From contig NC_092462.1 in assembly GCF_047495875.1 (NCBI RefSeq), positions 42,383,669 through 42,447,668 of the forward strand: a stretch of DNA of 64,000 nt, given 5' to 3'. Shown here one piece after another: positions 63,160-64,000 of the stretch. The notes under the pieces are model-generated. The model was given only the letters and a program-made list of their open reading frames with translations. It ran no database searches and was not told the origin of the DNA. Position 1 is the stretch's first letter. Each line of letters starts with the position of its first letter. The position numbers and the translations under genes are program-made. Origin of the DNA: Pithys albifrons albifrons. Lineage: Eukaryota; Chordata; Aves; Passeriformes; Thamnophilidae.

Positions 63160-64000
63160 GTACACAAATATATCTAGAGATATTTTTCAGAAAAAAAACA
63201 GAAAAAAGACGAGAAAGCCAACTTCAATGGCAATTCCATGTTGCAACAGAATGCATGGAATTCCATGTTGCAACCTAAGCAGCAATTCCATGACTTGGTT
63301 GTGTTTTCAGGATTTGTGGGCTTTTTTTTTTTATAATACAGGAGGGATTTTTCAGCTGTCCTTTCACTTTCTGTTACTGTCTCTTTTTATCAAATATTTC
63401 TCCTTCTCCTATTCCCTAACCCCTATAAGATAAATATGTAGCTTATGGTTTGAGATCTTCTGATGAGCTTCTGTATGAACTGATAAAGTCTCCATTTAGT
63501 TCACACTCAGCACAGAGAAACTGCCCTTCTGGCAGCATCGAGGTGAGTTTGAACTCCAGGAGATATGAAGGAGCTAGAGGAGTCCTATGGTTATGGTATT
63601 CCATCCAGTAAAAACAAGACAACCCAGCCATAACTGATTCAGTTTGCTTATGTCAGGCTAATGAAAATGTTGTTTCCTCAAATGACAAGGTACCTATGTA
63701 ATGACACAGGACTGAAAAAGTCAGCCTAGAACAGCAACACATTAAATTGTGTCAGCTCATTTACCACTAGTCCTTTTTCTGAACTTTGGTTCATAGGTTG
63801 CATTTCCACCTCCTCCCTCCTCTGAGCTGTACATGTGTGCAAGTTTACTAGCAAGTTTACTACTTACTTAACCAAAATGATCAACATAAAGCTTTTCAAA
63901 TTTGAGAGTTATTTTAAGTGAAGCCATAAACATAAGAAGAATGTTCTGCTGGTTGTTTTTCCATTGTTTGCACAATAAGAACAAGACAACTTGTTCACTT

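Larger units (their letters stand above)
59955..64000. other. Intergenic flank, no gene supported
   Basis: About 4 kb upstream of ACSL1 beyond the ERV. Apart from the CR1 pieces and the AC repeat listed, the sequence is unique and short-frame only. I see no exon with family similarity. Confidence 0.55.

Overview
The window comes from a bird nuclear genome. It has vertebrate intron-exon structure, many CR1 LINE fragments (the dominant avian retrotransposon), avian-type LTR retroelements and two CpG islands. The lineage cannot be named more precisely from the sequence alone.

Two host genes lie in tandem on the minus strand. CENPU, a kinetochore CCAN subunit, starts in a CpG island near 9.8-10.2 kb. 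It runs leftward out of the window; eight coding exons are visible between 9752 and 18, and the C-terminal exons are missing. ACSL1, long-chain acyl-CoA synthetase 1, fills 12-52 kb. Twenty coding exons with consistent phases and GT-AG sites give an uninterrupted 698-codon frame from the ATG at 42993 to the stop at 13971. A 5' noncoding exon and CpG-island promoter lie near 51.85 kb, and candidate polyadenylation signals near 12.5 and 11.93 kb. The ACSL1-CENPU order matches the known vertebrate neighbourhood.

Two structures stand out. (1) An inverted duplication of about 0.8 kb per arm (8046-8850 and 10270-11073) encloses the CENPU first exon and CpG-island promoter. Each arm carries a copy of CENPU exon 2 with both splice sites. 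(2) A complete, very young endogenous retrovirus-like element lies at 53530-59918, 1.7 kb upstream of ACSL1 and divergent from it. It has LTRs of 697 and 693 bp that differ by about one substitution and a TA-repeat length change, a 5-bp target duplication, a tRNA-Lys1,2-type primer-binding site, an open gag and an open pol. Pol is in the same frame as gag behind a single TAG, has no ATG before its protease active site, and is preceded by a hairpin able to form a pseudoknot 8 nt after the stop. There is no env.

The rest is intron or intergenic DNA with CR1 fragments, a diverged solo LTR in an ACSL1 intron, and dinucleotide repeats. The 59.95-64 kb flank has no gene that I can support.
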